A DNA stretch of 63,160 nucleotides from CAZOAR01 sp964577985 (lineage in GTDB: Bacteria > Gemmatimonadota > CAZMKB01 > CAZNLH01): positions 1 to 63,160 of the forward strand of contig CAZOAR010000012.1 of the NCBI GenBank assembly GCA_964577985.1, read 5' to 3'. The notes under the pieces were generated by a model. The model was not told the DNA's origin. It saw only the letters and a list, made by a program, of their open reading frames with translations, and searched no databases. Position numbers and translations under genes: made by a program. This document shows positions 24,666-34,101 of the stretch, in pieces. Position 1 is the first letter of the stretch. Each line of letters begins with the position of its first letter.

Positions 24666-26384
24666 ATGGACGGAAGAAGATATCTGTACCGCTGTGATGC
24701 GGGTGAAATACCGCAAGTGGGGACGGGACACCTCAGGCGGGGCCTGTTGCTCGCGCGCGAGCTGAAGTTGAGGCACAGGATAGACACGGCGTTCCTGGTG
24801 AGAAAAAACACGATGGCGGAGAAGATGGTCGGGGACTCCGGCTTCAAGCTGTTCACTATGGAAGGTTCTGACGATGAGATAGGTGCGCTGCATGAAGCGA
24901 TCTCTTCGTTTCGGCCCGGGACTGTCATTCTGGACAAGCTGGACAGCGAGGATCAACTTGTGAGATCAATCAAGGAGATGGGCGCCTTTCTCGTCAGCAT
25001 GGATGATCATGGCGCGGGCGTGAAAGGGGCCGATATCCTCATCAATGCGTTCGACTGCAGGCCGAATGATCAGACGCCTTACACAGGCCCCGGTTACATG
25101 GTACTGCCACAGGTCGAACCTGTGGTCAGGGTACACAGGAAGCAGGCGAAATCGGTTTTTCTTTCCTTCGGTGGATATGATCACCTCGATCTCACGACGA
25201 AGACGTTGCGGGCACTGGATAGGCTCAACAGCAATGGCCTGCGAACGACTGTCGTGATGAGGCGATCCTCCCCGAATTCTCAACGAGTGGAGACACTGGC
25301 GAAGGCCGGGGGCCCGGGAGTTGACCTCTTCTTTGACGTAAGGACCCTGACAGAGGTGATGAGAGACGCCGATATCGCGCTTGTCTGCGGGGGACTCACA
25401 CTGTTCGAATCGATGCGGAGCGGCCTCCCATGCGTGGTCATAGCCCAGTACGAGCATCAGTTGAGGACTGCGAAAGAGATGGAATCGCGGAGAGCAGCCA
25501 TTTGTCTCGGCAGGGGAGACAATGTCGAGGAGGAGAGAATAAGGGATGTGATTGCCGAACTCATACACGACCAGGACAGGCGGGAGGCTCTGGGGGAGCG
25601 GGCGCAGTCGGTCCTGAATCAGGATGGACTCCGGGAAGTTGCGAACTTGATGGCGGTTGTTACTCTCAACGACTGGGACACGAAGTTCTTCCGGAGGAGA
25701 ATAGCCACGCTCCACCCGATAAGGCTGAATGATGGGATAGTCGAACACGCCATGGAGCTCTGCCGTGACAAGAGGGTGGAATGCCTCTACTACCTTGCCG
25801 ATCTTGACGACCCTGTCAGCGTGGGTCTGGCCGAGAAGAACGGATTTAGTCTGGTCGACGTGCGTCTTCGGATGGGAAGAAAACTGGCCGGCTTTTCGAA
25901 CGATAAGGAAGGCAGTGGAAAGATAATTATCAGACCCGCCGTAGATGATGACCGTTCAGATCTGGAGATGATCGCCAACGACAGTTACGGCAGCAGTAGA
26001 TTCTTCTTCGACAATAATTTCCAGAGAGAGGATTGCCGGAGGTTGTATCGTGTCTGGATAAGAAAGTCGATGAAGGGCCGGTATGGGTACAGGGACAGGG
26101 TGTTTGTGGCGGAGACCGGGGGAAGGGCGGTTGGCTTCATATCGTGTGACATGAGACCGCCGTCGACGGGCATTATCGTCCTGGTCGGAGTCAGGCGTGA
26201 CATGAGGGGAAAGGCGGTTGGAAGCATGCTCCTCAGTCACGTTCTCCGCTGGATGGCCGATCAGGGGCTCAGACGGGTTGAGGTGATAACTCAGGGACGG
26301 AACATCGGTGCCCAGGCGCTCTATCAGAGCGTCGGATTCCGCACGACCGAGACGAGACTGAGGTATCATAAATGGTTTTCCTGA
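24666..26384 (+). CDS. Fusion of PseG-like UDP-sugar hydrolase/GT-B domain with WecD-type acetyltransferase
   Basis: Residues 1-335 form a GT-B fold like PseG/SpsG (YRCDAGEIPQVGTGHLRRG, LSFGGYDHLDLTTKTLRAL, CGGLTLFESMRSGLPCVV), which removes UDP from an amino-sugar. Residues 336-572 look like a WecD/RffC-type acetyltransferase: LNDWDTKFFRRRIATL, AEKNGFSLVDVRL, and a C-terminal GNAT core with VGVRRDMRGKAVGSMLL and YQSVGFR. PseG and PseH are usually separate proteins acting on consecutive steps of pseudaminate synthesis, so the fusion is informative. Start follows the NeuB stop directly. Confidence 0.82.
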   Translation: MDGRRYLYRCDAGEIPQVGTGHLRRGLLLARELKLRHRIDTAFLVRKNTMAEKMVGDSGFKLFTMEGSDDEIGALHEAISSFRPGTVILDKLDSEDQLVRSIKEMGAFLVSMDDHGAGVKGADILINAFDCRPNDQTPYTGPGYMVLPQVEPVVRVHRKQAKSVFLSFGGYDHLDLTTKTLRALDRLNSNGLRTTVVMRRSSPNSQRVETLAKAGGPGVDLFFDVRTLTEVMRDADIALVCGGLTLFESMRSGLPCVVIAQYEHQLRTAKEMESRRAAICLGRGDNVEEERIRDVIAELIHDQDRREALGERAQSVLNQDGLREVANLMAVVTLNDWDTKFFRRRIATLHPIRLNDGIVEHAMELCRDKRVECLYYLADLDDPVSVGLAEKNGFSLVDVRLRMGRKLAGFSNDKEGSGKIIIRPAVDDDRSDLEMIANDSYGSSRFFFDNNFQREDCRRLYRVWIRKSMKGRYGYRDRVFVAETGGRAVGFISCDMRPPSTGIIVLVGVRRDMRGKAVGSMLLSHVLRWMADQGLRRVEVITQGRNIGAQALYQSVGFRTTETRLRYHKWFS

Positions 26385-26403
26385 AACGTCATGGAGGTTC
26401 GCG

Positions 26404-27603
26404 ATGAAGCATGACTCGCCTGCACAGCTCGACATCGAGGGACGAAGGAAGGAGTACATCGTATTCGGGGCTCCGCTGATTGGCGAGGAGGAGATAGCCG
26501 AGGTTGTGGATACGTTGCGATCGGGGTGGCTCTCGACCGGCCCCAAGACAAAGCGATTCGAGAAGGATTTCTGTGAATATACCGGCGCTCCAAACGCCCT
26601 CGCTACCAATTCGTGTACGGCTGCGATGCACCTCTCTCTAATGGTTGAAGGAATAGGACCCGGCGATGAGGTAATCGTTCCTGCCATGACTTTCGCGGCG
26701 ACCGCCAATGTTGTGGAGCATACGGGAGCCACCCCCGTCTTCGCAGACGTTGCCCCTGGATCCTTCAATATCGATCCGGAAGAGGTCGAACGCAAGATAA
26801 CGTCGAGGACCAGGGCGATAGTGCCGGTCCACTTCGCCGGACTTCCAGCGCCCATGGATGAGCTACAGAACATCTGCAGAGAGCACCATCTACTCCTGAT
26901 AGAAGATGCGGCGCATGCCGTCGGGAGCGAGTACAGAGGCCGGATGATCGGGACCATAGGGGATTACACGTGCTTCAGTTTCTACGTCACAAAGAATATC
27001 GCTACAGCGGAAGGGGGCATGGTAACGAGCAGGGATCGCAAGGCCATAGATCGTATGAGGGTTATGAGCCTGCATGGGATGGACCTCGGGGCGTGGCAAC
27101 GATATTCCAGAGAGGGAAAGAAACATTATGACATAGTGTTTCCCGGCTACAAGTACAACATGACGGATGTCGCGGCTTCTCTCGGGATACATCAGTTGCG
27201 GAAGCTGGATGATTTTGTAGAGACGAGAGGACGTCTGGCGGAGATATACAGCGACGCTTTTTCCGATTTCGAGGCCCTGTCTCTCCCCCCGGACGACAAG
27301 AGGGATAGAAACTCATGGCACCTCTATCCGCTGATGATCAAACCATCTATGCTGACCATCGACAGAGATGAGTTTATTGAGGCGCTGAATCGTGCGAACA
27401 TCGGGGTGGGTGTCCACTTCCGCGCCCTGCACCTCATGGAGTATTACAGGAAGAAATATGGATACAGGGAAGGCGACTGTCCGGAGGCCGAATTCATATC
27501 TGACAGGATACTCTCGCTTCCGCTTTCGCCGAGGCTGAGTGCCGAGGAGATCTACTATATCATCGATGTGATTCGCGAGACCGTTTCGACGTTCACGAGA
27601 TAG
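26404..27603 (+). CDS. DegT/DnrJ/EryC1 sugar aminotransferase
   Basis: This PLP enzyme transfers an amino group to a keto-sugar nucleotide, as PseC or LegC do. The 399 residues include GWLSTGPKTKRFEKDFCEY, TNSCTAAMHLSL, VPAMTFAATANVV, EDAAHAVGSEYRGR and FSFYVTKNIATAEGGM with the Schiff-base Lys197. The position between PseG-like and cytidylyltransferase genes points to a nonulosonate-type pathway. Substrate and regiochemistry (C3 or C4) cannot be read. Confidence 0.92.
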   Translation: MKHDSPAQLDIEGRRKEYIVFGAPLIGEEEIAEVVDTLRSGWLSTGPKTKRFEKDFCEYTGAPNALATNSCTAAMHLSLMVEGIGPGDEVIVPAMTFAATANVVEHTGATPVFADVAPGSFNIDPEEVERKITSRTRAIVPVHFAGLPAPMDELQNICREHHLLLIEDAAHAVGSEYRGRMIGTIGDYTCFSFYVTKNIATAEGGMVTSRDRKAIDRMRVMSLHGMDLGAWQRYSREGKKHYDIVFPGYKYNMTDVAASLGIHQLRKLDDFVETRGRLAEIYSDAFSDFEALSLPPDDKRDRNSWHLYPLMIKPSMLTIDRDEFIEALNRANIGVGVHFRALHLMEYYRKKYGYREGDCPEAEFISDRILSLPLSPRLSAEEIYYIIDVIRETVSTFTR

Positions 27604-27618
27604 AGAGGCGTGCGTATC

Positions 27619-28446
27619 ATGAAAAGCCTTGTAATAATCCAGGCGCGCATGGGGTCCTCGAGACTGCCGGGGAAGGTCCTTAAGGAGCTGGCGGGCGTGC
27701 CGGTTCTCTGCCGCGTGGCGGAAAGAGTGGCGAAGTCAGACGTCTTGAAGGAGACCGTGGTCGCCACGTCAACCTCAGGTAAGGACGATCCCGTGGCTGA
27801 CTGCTGCGCGGAGGCTGGTATCCAATGTTTCAGGGGAGACGAGGAGGATGTCCTTGATCGCTTTATGGCCTGCGCTGAGAAGTTCGACGCCGACGTCATA
27901 GCCAGAATTACATCGGACTGCCCGCTCATCGAGCCTGACCTCCTGGACTTCGTGGCCGATGAATTCCTCGAGAGGTCTGAGGAAATCGACTATATCTGCA
28001 ACGTCATTCCTCCAACCTTTCCCGACGGGCTTGACGTAGAGGTCTTCTCAATGGACGCTCTGAAACGTGCCTGGAATGATGCCACCGATCCGCTGGAGAG
28101 AGAGCACGTTACGCTCCATTTCTGGAAAAACCCTGACACGTTCAGACTGATGAACGTGAGGAGTCACGTCGACCTGTCCGCTTTCCGCTGGACTCTCGAC
28201 ACGCGGGAGGATCTGGATAGAATCCGAGAGGTTTATGAAGCGCTCTACGAGAAGGGCGGCAGAGTCTTCGGGATGGACGATATCCTCGGATGGCTCGTCG
28301 CGAGAGAGGATTCAGGGATATCAATGACCGGCGGCGACAGGAGACAGAATTCTCTTGCAATGGATGAATTGAACGCGCTGATCGAACGGGAGAAGATACC
28401 ATCAGTGATTTATCAACCCGGAAAGAAAAGGGGAGCAAGACTATGA
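27619..28446 (+). CDS. SpsF/NeuA-like cytidylyltransferase
   Basis: Nucleotidyltransferase of the CMP-sugar type: the N-terminus VIIQARMGSSRLPGKVLKEL is the signature, followed by RITSDCPLIEPDLLDFV with the metal-binding Asp. It would activate the nonulosonic acid (or a related sugar) with CTP. About 275 residues. The start is ATG 27619; a GTG at 27610 is also open. The stop overlaps the next gene (ATGA), so both are coupled, a pairing with a GSA-type aminotransferase seen in other SpsF-type loci. Confidence 0.83.
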   Translation: MKSLVIIQARMGSSRLPGKVLKELAGVPVLCRVAERVAKSDVLKETVVATSTSGKDDPVADCCAEAGIQCFRGDEEDVLDRFMACAEKFDADVIARITSDCPLIEPDLLDFVADEFLERSEEIDYICNVIPPTFPDGLDVEVFSMDALKRAWNDATDPLEREHVTLHFWKNPDTFRLMNVRSHVDLSAFRWTLDTREDLDRIREVYEALYEKGGRVFGMDDILGWLVAREDSGISMTGGDRRQNSLAMDELNALIEREKIPSVIYQPGKKRGARL

Positions 28447-29744
28447 AGAGAGCAGATCCCGTGATTGACAGGTCTGAGGGATTGTGGAAGAGAGCGCTGG
28501 ACCTGATTCCTGCGGGGACGCAGACGCTGAGCAAGGGCCCGACCCAGTACGTGGATGGTGTTGCTCCCAAGTACCTGAAGCGGGGGAAGGGGTGTCATGT
28601 ATGGGACGTGGACGGGAACGAGTATATTGACTATACGATGGCACTCCTTCCTGTTATTCTGGGTTACGCATTCGAGGAAACGAACGAGGCCATTCGATCG
28701 CAGCTCGAGGAGGGTATTACCTTTACGCTGATGCATCCGCTGGAAGTGGAGCTATCCGAGCTGCTCGTTGAAGTTGTGCCGTGTGCGGAGATGGTCCGGT
28801 TCGGCAAGAATGGTTCGGATGCCACATCTGCGGCGGTCAGGCTCGCCCGGGCGTGTACGGGACGTGATCGGGTGATCTGTTGCGGATATCATGGCTGGCA
28901 GGACTGGTATATCGGAACCACATCGAGGGGAAAAGGGGTGCCTGAGGCCGTGGCTGACTTGACGCATACATTCAGGTACAACGATCTGGACTCGCTCGAA
29001 GAGGCATTTGGTGGGAGTAATGGGGATGTCGCGTGTGTAATCATGGAACCGTTCGGCATGGAGGAGCCCGCGGAAGGTTTTCTGGATGAGGTCAAAGCGA
29101 CGGCGCACCGGCATGGGTCTCTTCTCATCTTCGATGAGATCATCACAGGATTCCGTCTGGCCCTCGGCGGCGCGCAGGAGTATTTCGGTGTTGTACCCGA
29201 CATAGCGACAATCGGAAAAGGTATGGCGAACGGTATGCCCATATCAGCCGTGGTCGGCAGGAGGGAGTTCATGAGGGAGTTTGAGGATGTTTTCTTCTCC
29301 TTCACGTTTGGTGGGGAGACCCTCTCACTCGCTGCGGCGATGTCGACGATCCAGTTCATCCGGGAGAAGGACGTGATCGGCCACATCTGGCGACAGGGAG
29401 AAAAACTGAGAGATGGCTACAATGATATATCAAAGGAGGTGGGACTCCACGACGTCACTTACTGCAAGGGCCTCCCGCCGGTCAATTACCCCCTCTTTTT
29501 CGAGGCGTACGGATTCTCCGCGCTGGAGATAAAGAGCTACTTCCAGCAGGAGTGCCTCAGGCGGGGAATCCTTTTCAGCGGAAGGCACAATCTGTCGTAC
29601 TCACACACCGACAAGGATATCGATACTACCATAGCGGTCTACCGGGAGGTGATGGATCTCCTCAAGGCGGCTCTGGAGAGAAAGACCGTAAAGAGTGACC
29701 TGAGGGGCGCGGTGATACGTCCTGTATTCAGGGAGGTCAGATAG
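28443..29744 (+). CDS. Class III aminotransferase, glutamate-1-semialdehyde aminomutase-like
   Basis: A 433-residue PLP enzyme of fold type I. GSDATSAAVRLARA, ICCGYHGWQDWY, LIFDEIITGFRLALGG and IGKGMANGMP (Lys259 binds PLP) are clear. It resembles HemL, but the coupling to a sugar cytidylyltransferase and the surroundings argue for amination of a sugar or sugar-linked substituent, not tetrapyrrole synthesis. Start overlaps the previous stop as ATGA. Confidence 0.87.
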   Translation: MKRADPVIDRSEGLWKRALDLIPAGTQTLSKGPTQYVDGVAPKYLKRGKGCHVWDVDGNEYIDYTMALLPVILGYAFEETNEAIRSQLEEGITFTLMHPLEVELSELLVEVVPCAEMVRFGKNGSDATSAAVRLARACTGRDRVICCGYHGWQDWYIGTTSRGKGVPEAVADLTHTFRYNDLDSLEEAFGGSNGDVACVIMEPFGMEEPAEGFLDEVKATAHRHGSLLIFDEIITGFRLALGGAQEYFGVVPDIATIGKGMANGMPISAVVGRREFMREFEDVFFSFTFGGETLSLAAAMSTIQFIREKDVIGHIWRQGEKLRDGYNDISKEVGLHDVTYCKGLPPVNYPLFFEAYGFSALEIKSYFQQECLRRGILFSGRHNLSYSHTDKDIDTTIAVYREVMDLLKAALERKTVKSDLRGAVIRPVFREVR

Positions 29745-29745
29745 T

Positions 29746-30618
29746 ATGCCGACCCATGTCGGAGACACGACTTGTCGTGGAAAGGATTCTCTGTGGTACA
29801 TGCATGCCTATGAAGGGGTGGAAGCGATCGAGAATTTCGCTTCCAGAGAGGAGCTTGACAAGTATCGTGAGCACCTCATTGAGAAGTCGAATGCAATGGC
29901 GCAGTTTATTATGAAACAGCGAAGCACGCCTTTCCGTCTCTTTGAGATCGCTACCGGAAACGGGAGAATACCTGTGGCGTTGATGGAACGGGGTGCTGTC
30001 GACTATGTTCTCGGAGTGGATATATCGAGTTCCAGGATAGCGTTCGCTCGACGCTGGGCGGATGACATGAAGCTGAAGGGCCTGGACTTCGAAGTCAGGG
30101 ATGTCCTGATCGATCCATCGACCGGGTCATTCTTCGACATGGCGATCTGCCTGACCGGGGCCTTCTGCTATTTTGATGCCTCACGGAGAGGCGCAGATCG
30201 GCAGATTCTTCTGGAACTCTCGAAGGGCCTCGTGCCCGGCGGCACACTGATTCTTGAAATATATACCCTCCCTGTGCTGAGGAGAAGGTGTCTTGAATCC
30301 CCCGACGGTATCACCAGGTACTGGGAACGGCTCGCGCAGAAGGACCCATTTTCCTTCTACCTTCACGAGGTGAAGTATCAAGAGGAAGAATCGATCCTCC
30401 AGGTGCAAAAGGTTTTCATCCGTCGAAGAGACGGACATGTCGATGAAAGTCGGTGCGAGTATCTCAGGATTTACACAGAGGAAGAGATTGAGCGACTTCT
30501 CGAAGAATGCGGTTTTCAGACCCTCTTTTTCTCAGACGGTTTTGATGAAAAGCCGAGCCGTGATGTCTGGCATGGGACTCGGATCGCCGTAGCGCGGAAC
30601 AGGCGTGGGGAGGGCTGA
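29746..30618 (+). CDS. SAM-dependent methyltransferase
   Basis: Class I methyltransferase of 290 residues. Motif I is LFEIATGNGRIPVALMERG (about 64-82), motif II VLGVDIS, and a post-motif LSKGLVPGGTLILEIY. The C-terminal half is specific. It probably methylates a glycan residue, since it lies between aminotransferase and flippase genes; the acceptor is unknown. GGGAGGTCAG precedes the ATG, and the stop overlaps the flippase start by one base. Confidence 0.82.
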   Translation: MPTHVGDTTCRGKDSLWYMHAYEGVEAIENFASREELDKYREHLIEKSNAMAQFIMKQRSTPFRLFEIATGNGRIPVALMERGAVDYVLGVDISSSRIAFARRWADDMKLKGLDFEVRDVLIDPSTGSFFDMAICLTGAFCYFDASRRGADRQILLELSKGLVPGGTLILEIYTLPVLRRRCLESPDGITRYWERLAQKDPFSFYLHEVKYQEEESILQVQKVFIRRRDGHVDESRCEYLRIYTEEEIERLLEECGFQTLFFSDGFDEKPSRDVWHGTRIAVARNRRGEG

Positions 30619-32138
30619 TGTCCCTCATGAAGAACGTTGGCGCTCTATCAATAGCGAACATTGTGGTGCAGGTGATAATGTTCGTCTATTCCTTTGTCCT
30701 GCGAATGATCCTCAGCCCTCAGTTGACCGGTATATGGAATCTCGCAAGGCTCGTACTTGGCTATCTTTCCACGGCAACGTCCGGTATAGGTGTAGGATCA
30801 GAGCGGAAAATTCCTATTCTGCGAGGGGAGGGCAGGGAGGTCGAGGCAGAGGAGGTTCGATCGAACCTCTTTTCATATACGCTGGTGGAATCGCTACTGG
30901 TGGCCCTCCTCGTCTGGGGGTATATCATCTGGCGGAAGGATGCCTATGAATCAGGCGAGTTCTGGGCGATTGCCGCGGTGGGTGTTTATGCCGTCCTGAC
31001 TCGTCTGATGTCGTGTTATGTTATCGCCTTCCGGACGATCCATCAATTTGTTAACCTGAGCAGAATCATGGTGTTTTTCTCCGTGCTCGATGTTGTCGTC
31101 ATTCTGCCGGCGATCTACTTCTTTTCCTTATACGGGCTCCTGGTTGGGTTTGGCATCTCCGGCTTTCTCAAACTTGTATGGGTGGACAGGATCCGAAGGA
31201 AGAAAAGGATTTTCAATATGGGCTGGCAACTTCACTGGTCCAGCCTCAAAGACCTTCTCTCGGTCGGATTTCCGATAATGGTGGGCAACTACTTCTGGAA
31301 GTTATTCGTCACCCTCGACAGTCTGTTGATCGTGTGGCTGATGGGGACGACATCCTTGGCGTATTATACGGTCGGGGCAGCGATGATGGTGCAGCTCTCA
31401 GAGATCCCGACCAATGTGTCGACGGTTCTCACTCCAAGGCTTTTCGAGAAATTCGGAAAATTCATGGATGCAGAGGCGATCAAGCCGGATCTAAGGAACT
31501 TCTTTTCAGGGACTCTCCTCTGCGTCGCTCCCCTGTTGTGTATCATCGGTTTTTTTGGTATCCCGTTTCTGGTCAGAAATCTGATACCGAAATTCGCGGA
31601 GGGGATCATAGTAGTGAAGATCCTCATATTCGCCATTTTTTTCATTCCTCAGACCCACATCCCTAATCAACTCCTGATCCTGAATAAGGCCAGGGTTGAA
31701 TACTCGAGGCTGATAATCGCGGGGATAGCCGCGATATCCTTGTTTATTCTGGTGTTCTACACGATCGAAGGATCCATGGCGGCCGTGGCGCTCGGAACGC
31801 TCGCTGGCTATGGGACCTATTTCTTTGTGCTGATTTACAGGGTCCTGCGGCGGTTCTTTGACTCCGGGGAGGTCTGGTGGGTGTATCGCAGGGCGGTCGT
31901 GAGCGTTGTCTGGTCTTCTTCTGTCCTGCTGGGGGTTTCCCACTTTTTTCCCGGGCAGCCCGTGGGCGTGCTGGGCGACCTGCTTCATTCCATCGGCCAG
32001 GGGATTATTTCGATGATTCTGATCGCTCCACTTGTGTGGTTCGGAGGGTCTGAGATGGGGTTGATCGATTATGTGCTGAGTCGGCACCGGCGTAGAAGGT
32101 GTGGCGTGGAGACAATCGAGGACTTCCCAGCTGGTTGA
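30618..32138 (+). CDS. Wzx-like polysaccharide flippase (MOP superfamily)
   Basis: A 506-residue integral membrane protein with about 12-14 predicted helices, starting MSLMKNVGALSIANIVVQVI, of the O-antigen flippase/MATE type. It would move undecaprenyl-PP-linked repeat units across the inner membrane. The Wzy/WaaL-like gene at 37.9 kb and the phosphoglycosyltransferase at 46.4 kb complete a Wzx/Wzy-type system. The call rests on topology and N-terminal pattern. Confidence 0.83.
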   Translation: MSLMKNVGALSIANIVVQVIMFVYSFVLRMILSPQLTGIWNLARLVLGYLSTATSGIGVGSERKIPILRGEGREVEAEEVRSNLFSYTLVESLLVALLVWGYIIWRKDAYESGEFWAIAAVGVYAVLTRLMSCYVIAFRTIHQFVNLSRIMVFFSVLDVVVILPAIYFFSLYGLLVGFGISGFLKLVWVDRIRRKKRIFNMGWQLHWSSLKDLLSVGFPIMVGNYFWKLFVTLDSLLIVWLMGTTSLAYYTVGAAMMVQLSEIPTNVSTVLTPRLFEKFGKFMDAEAIKPDLRNFFSGTLLCVAPLLCIIGFFGIPFLVRNLIPKFAEGIIVVKILIFAIFFIPQTHIPNQLLILNKARVEYSRLIIAGIAAISLFILVFYTIEGSMAAVALGTLAGYGTYFFVLIYRVLRRFFDSGEVWWVYRRAVVSVVWSSSVLLGVSHFFPGQPVGVLGDLLHSIGQGIISMILIAPLVWFGGSEMGLIDYVLSRHRRRRCGVETIEDFPAG

Positions 32139-32208
32139 AGAGCATTGGAGGGCGTGGACATGTTTCGTCGGAAATACAAAAAACAAGCGGCTGGGGTGCG
32201 CTGAGAAA

Positions 32209-34101
32209 ATGATAATGACAAGACGGACAGGCAGGATTCTTGTCCTTGTGGAGAATGAGCATGATTCCATGAGATTCATGGCGGAGGTTCCGCCGGGCTG
32301 CTCCCCGGTATTCTTATCATTCGACTGGCTTACTCTCGATGCCTTGAGAAGCAGGGGAATGGATGTTCATCCGTTTGAAGAGTTTATACCCAGGGACGTG
32401 GGTATGAAGTACCAGGAAATCATGGAAGAACGAGTCAGGGGATGGTACTACGAGGGAATGCGGGATGTGTCTGAGTGCGAGGGGATCTCCCTTGGCGCAT
32501 CCTTCCAGCTTGAATTCTCCCAGTACTTTGCTTACGCCTATCGTTACGGGGTCTCATTTGTCCGCGCTGTTATGGAATTGGAACCGGCATCTATCTCTGC
32601 TTACTTGCTGCCTCACGGCGATCAACTGTATGTAGAGAATACGATGAAACGTCTGGTGCTCGTGCAGGTCGCGCGACATTTCGGTCTTCCCCTGGAGGAA
32701 CATGATTCCGGGGGGCCTGAGATGGACCAGAGGCTGCCCGAAGTTGTCTATCGGGACACATGCAGGCTGGGGCCGGGGAAAAGGGTGTTTTTCAGGATGG
32801 TCTCCGCCACTGGCCGATTGGTCGATCGGATCAGGAAGAGCAGGCCAGAGGTCATGATCTATCCGGAGGGCCACTTTTTTGACCCTTTATTCGAGCGGTA
32901 TATCGAAAGGATCGGTGAGCTGGGCTTCAGAGTGATTTTCCCCGTAATGAGCAAACCGCCCAGACATCTCCTTCTCAGGATGATCCGAAGAGGGACAATC
33001 CCGTTTTACCCGCGCGAGCCGAACAATAAGTCACAGGTCAGACTGACTGCGGACAGGATCCGCGAAGGACTGAATGTCTTGTTCCGGACCGAGGAGTGGA
33101 AGCGGTCCTGGGAGATCGAGGGGGTAGATTTCTCCGGCCTGTTCGCCGGGATCATCGAACAGAGCATGGACAGGGGTCTGTATGATACGGCCCGATTCAC
33201 GAGTGCATGCATGGTCGAAGTGAATGCGAGGCACATAACCGCGATGGTGTTGCCGAACGATTGCGCGCGATCTGTCCGGATTCTACTCGAAATTGCAAGG
33301 CTCAAGGGGATCGAGACCTTTTATTTCGAACATGGAATGAGGAAATACCGACTTCCTTCGGCCGACCGGACCGGACGGGCACCGGTGGACTGGATGATCT
33401 GCTGGGGGGAAAGAGACAGGTCGGCATACACGCGCATGGGCGCGGACGAAAGGAGGCTGATACGTTTTACTCCGCCCTTCCTGGCCAGATATCTTCCTCC
33501 ACGGCCGATCCACAATGGAGACATACAGAAGGTCTTGATCCTGGAGCATTGCTGCACGAAGGATCATGTCAACGGTCTTTCCTACAGGGGCTCCGAACTA
33601 CTCGTGGAATTGTACGGGGTCCTGAAGTCGAGGGGTGTAAGTGAAGTGAGGCTCAAGATACACCCCGGAATGACGATCAAGGCCTATTTCGAGAGACTTC
33701 TCTCGAGGTATGATATGGATATGAAAGTGTTTATGAACGAGGATCTGATTGAATTGATCCTCTGGTCCGATCTGGTTATCGGCCCCATAAGCACGGCGGC
33801 CATAGAGGTCCTTCTCCTTGGAAGGAATTACTGTTGCCTCGACCTGGAGGGACTCGAATGGCAGGGAAAGTCTGCCTTCGACGGGGAACGTCTGCGGATA
33901 CGCGAGACCGTTGACGAAGCGGTGGCGGCGATCGGAGAGCAGATCGATGGACCGGGCCGGGACATGCTTCTCAGGTCAATCTGTGGGATTGAAACGGGGA
34001 CAACCCGGGCCGACATCCTCGACCCTTTACTCGATTTTTTCGACTCCAGATACGGAGAGCGAAACCGAATGAACAACCGCGAGGCGACAGAGGGTAGATG
34101 A
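32209..34101 (+). CDS. Large uncharacterised protein, possible GT-B glycosyltransferase
   Basis: About 630 residues from the ATG at 32209 (a frame from 32101 overlaps the flippase gene). I do not recognise a named family. The C-terminal part (KIHPGMTIKAYFERLLSRYD, then LVIGPISTAAIEVLLLGRNY) resembles the C-terminal half of GT-B enzymes such as CDP-glycerol or capsule transferases, where a conserved Ser/Thr-Glu pair contacts the nucleotide. The N-terminal 350 residues show no motif I know. Context supports a transferase acting on the glycan. The stop overlaps the next gene (ATGA). Confidence 0.6.
   Translation: MIMTRRTGRILVLVENEHDSMRFMAEVPPGCSPVFLSFDWLTLDALRSRGMDVHPFEEFIPRDVGMKYQEIMEERVRGWYYEGMRDVSECEGISLGASFQLEFSQYFAYAYRYGVSFVRAVMELEPASISAYLLPHGDQLYVENTMKRLVLVQVARHFGLPLEEHDSGGPEMDQRLPEVVYRDTCRLGPGKRVFFRMVSATGRLVDRIRKSRPEVMIYPEGHFFDPLFERYIERIGELGFRVIFPVMSKPPRHLLLRMIRRGTIPFYPREPNNKSQVRLTADRIREGLNVLFRTEEWKRSWEIEGVDFSGLFAGIIEQSMDRGLYDTARFTSACMVEVNARHITAMVLPNDCARSVRILLEIARLKGIETFYFEHGMRKYRLPSADRTGRAPVDWMICWGERDRSAYTRMGADERRLIRFTPPFLARYLPPRPIHNGDIQKVLILEHCCTKDHVNGLSYRGSELLVELYGVLKSRGVSEVRLKIHPGMTIKAYFERLLSRYDMDMKVFMNEDLIELILWSDLVIGPISTAAIEVLLLGRNYCCLDLEGLEWQGKSAFDGERLRIRETVDEAVAAIGEQIDGPGRDMLLRSICGIETGTTRADILDPLLDFFDSRYGERNRMNNREATEGR

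Noticed and set aside
28443..29744. hemL of tetrapyrrole synthesis
   Set aside because: The fold matches, but ATGA coupling to a sugar cytidylyltransferase and the surrounding glycan genes point to sugar amination.
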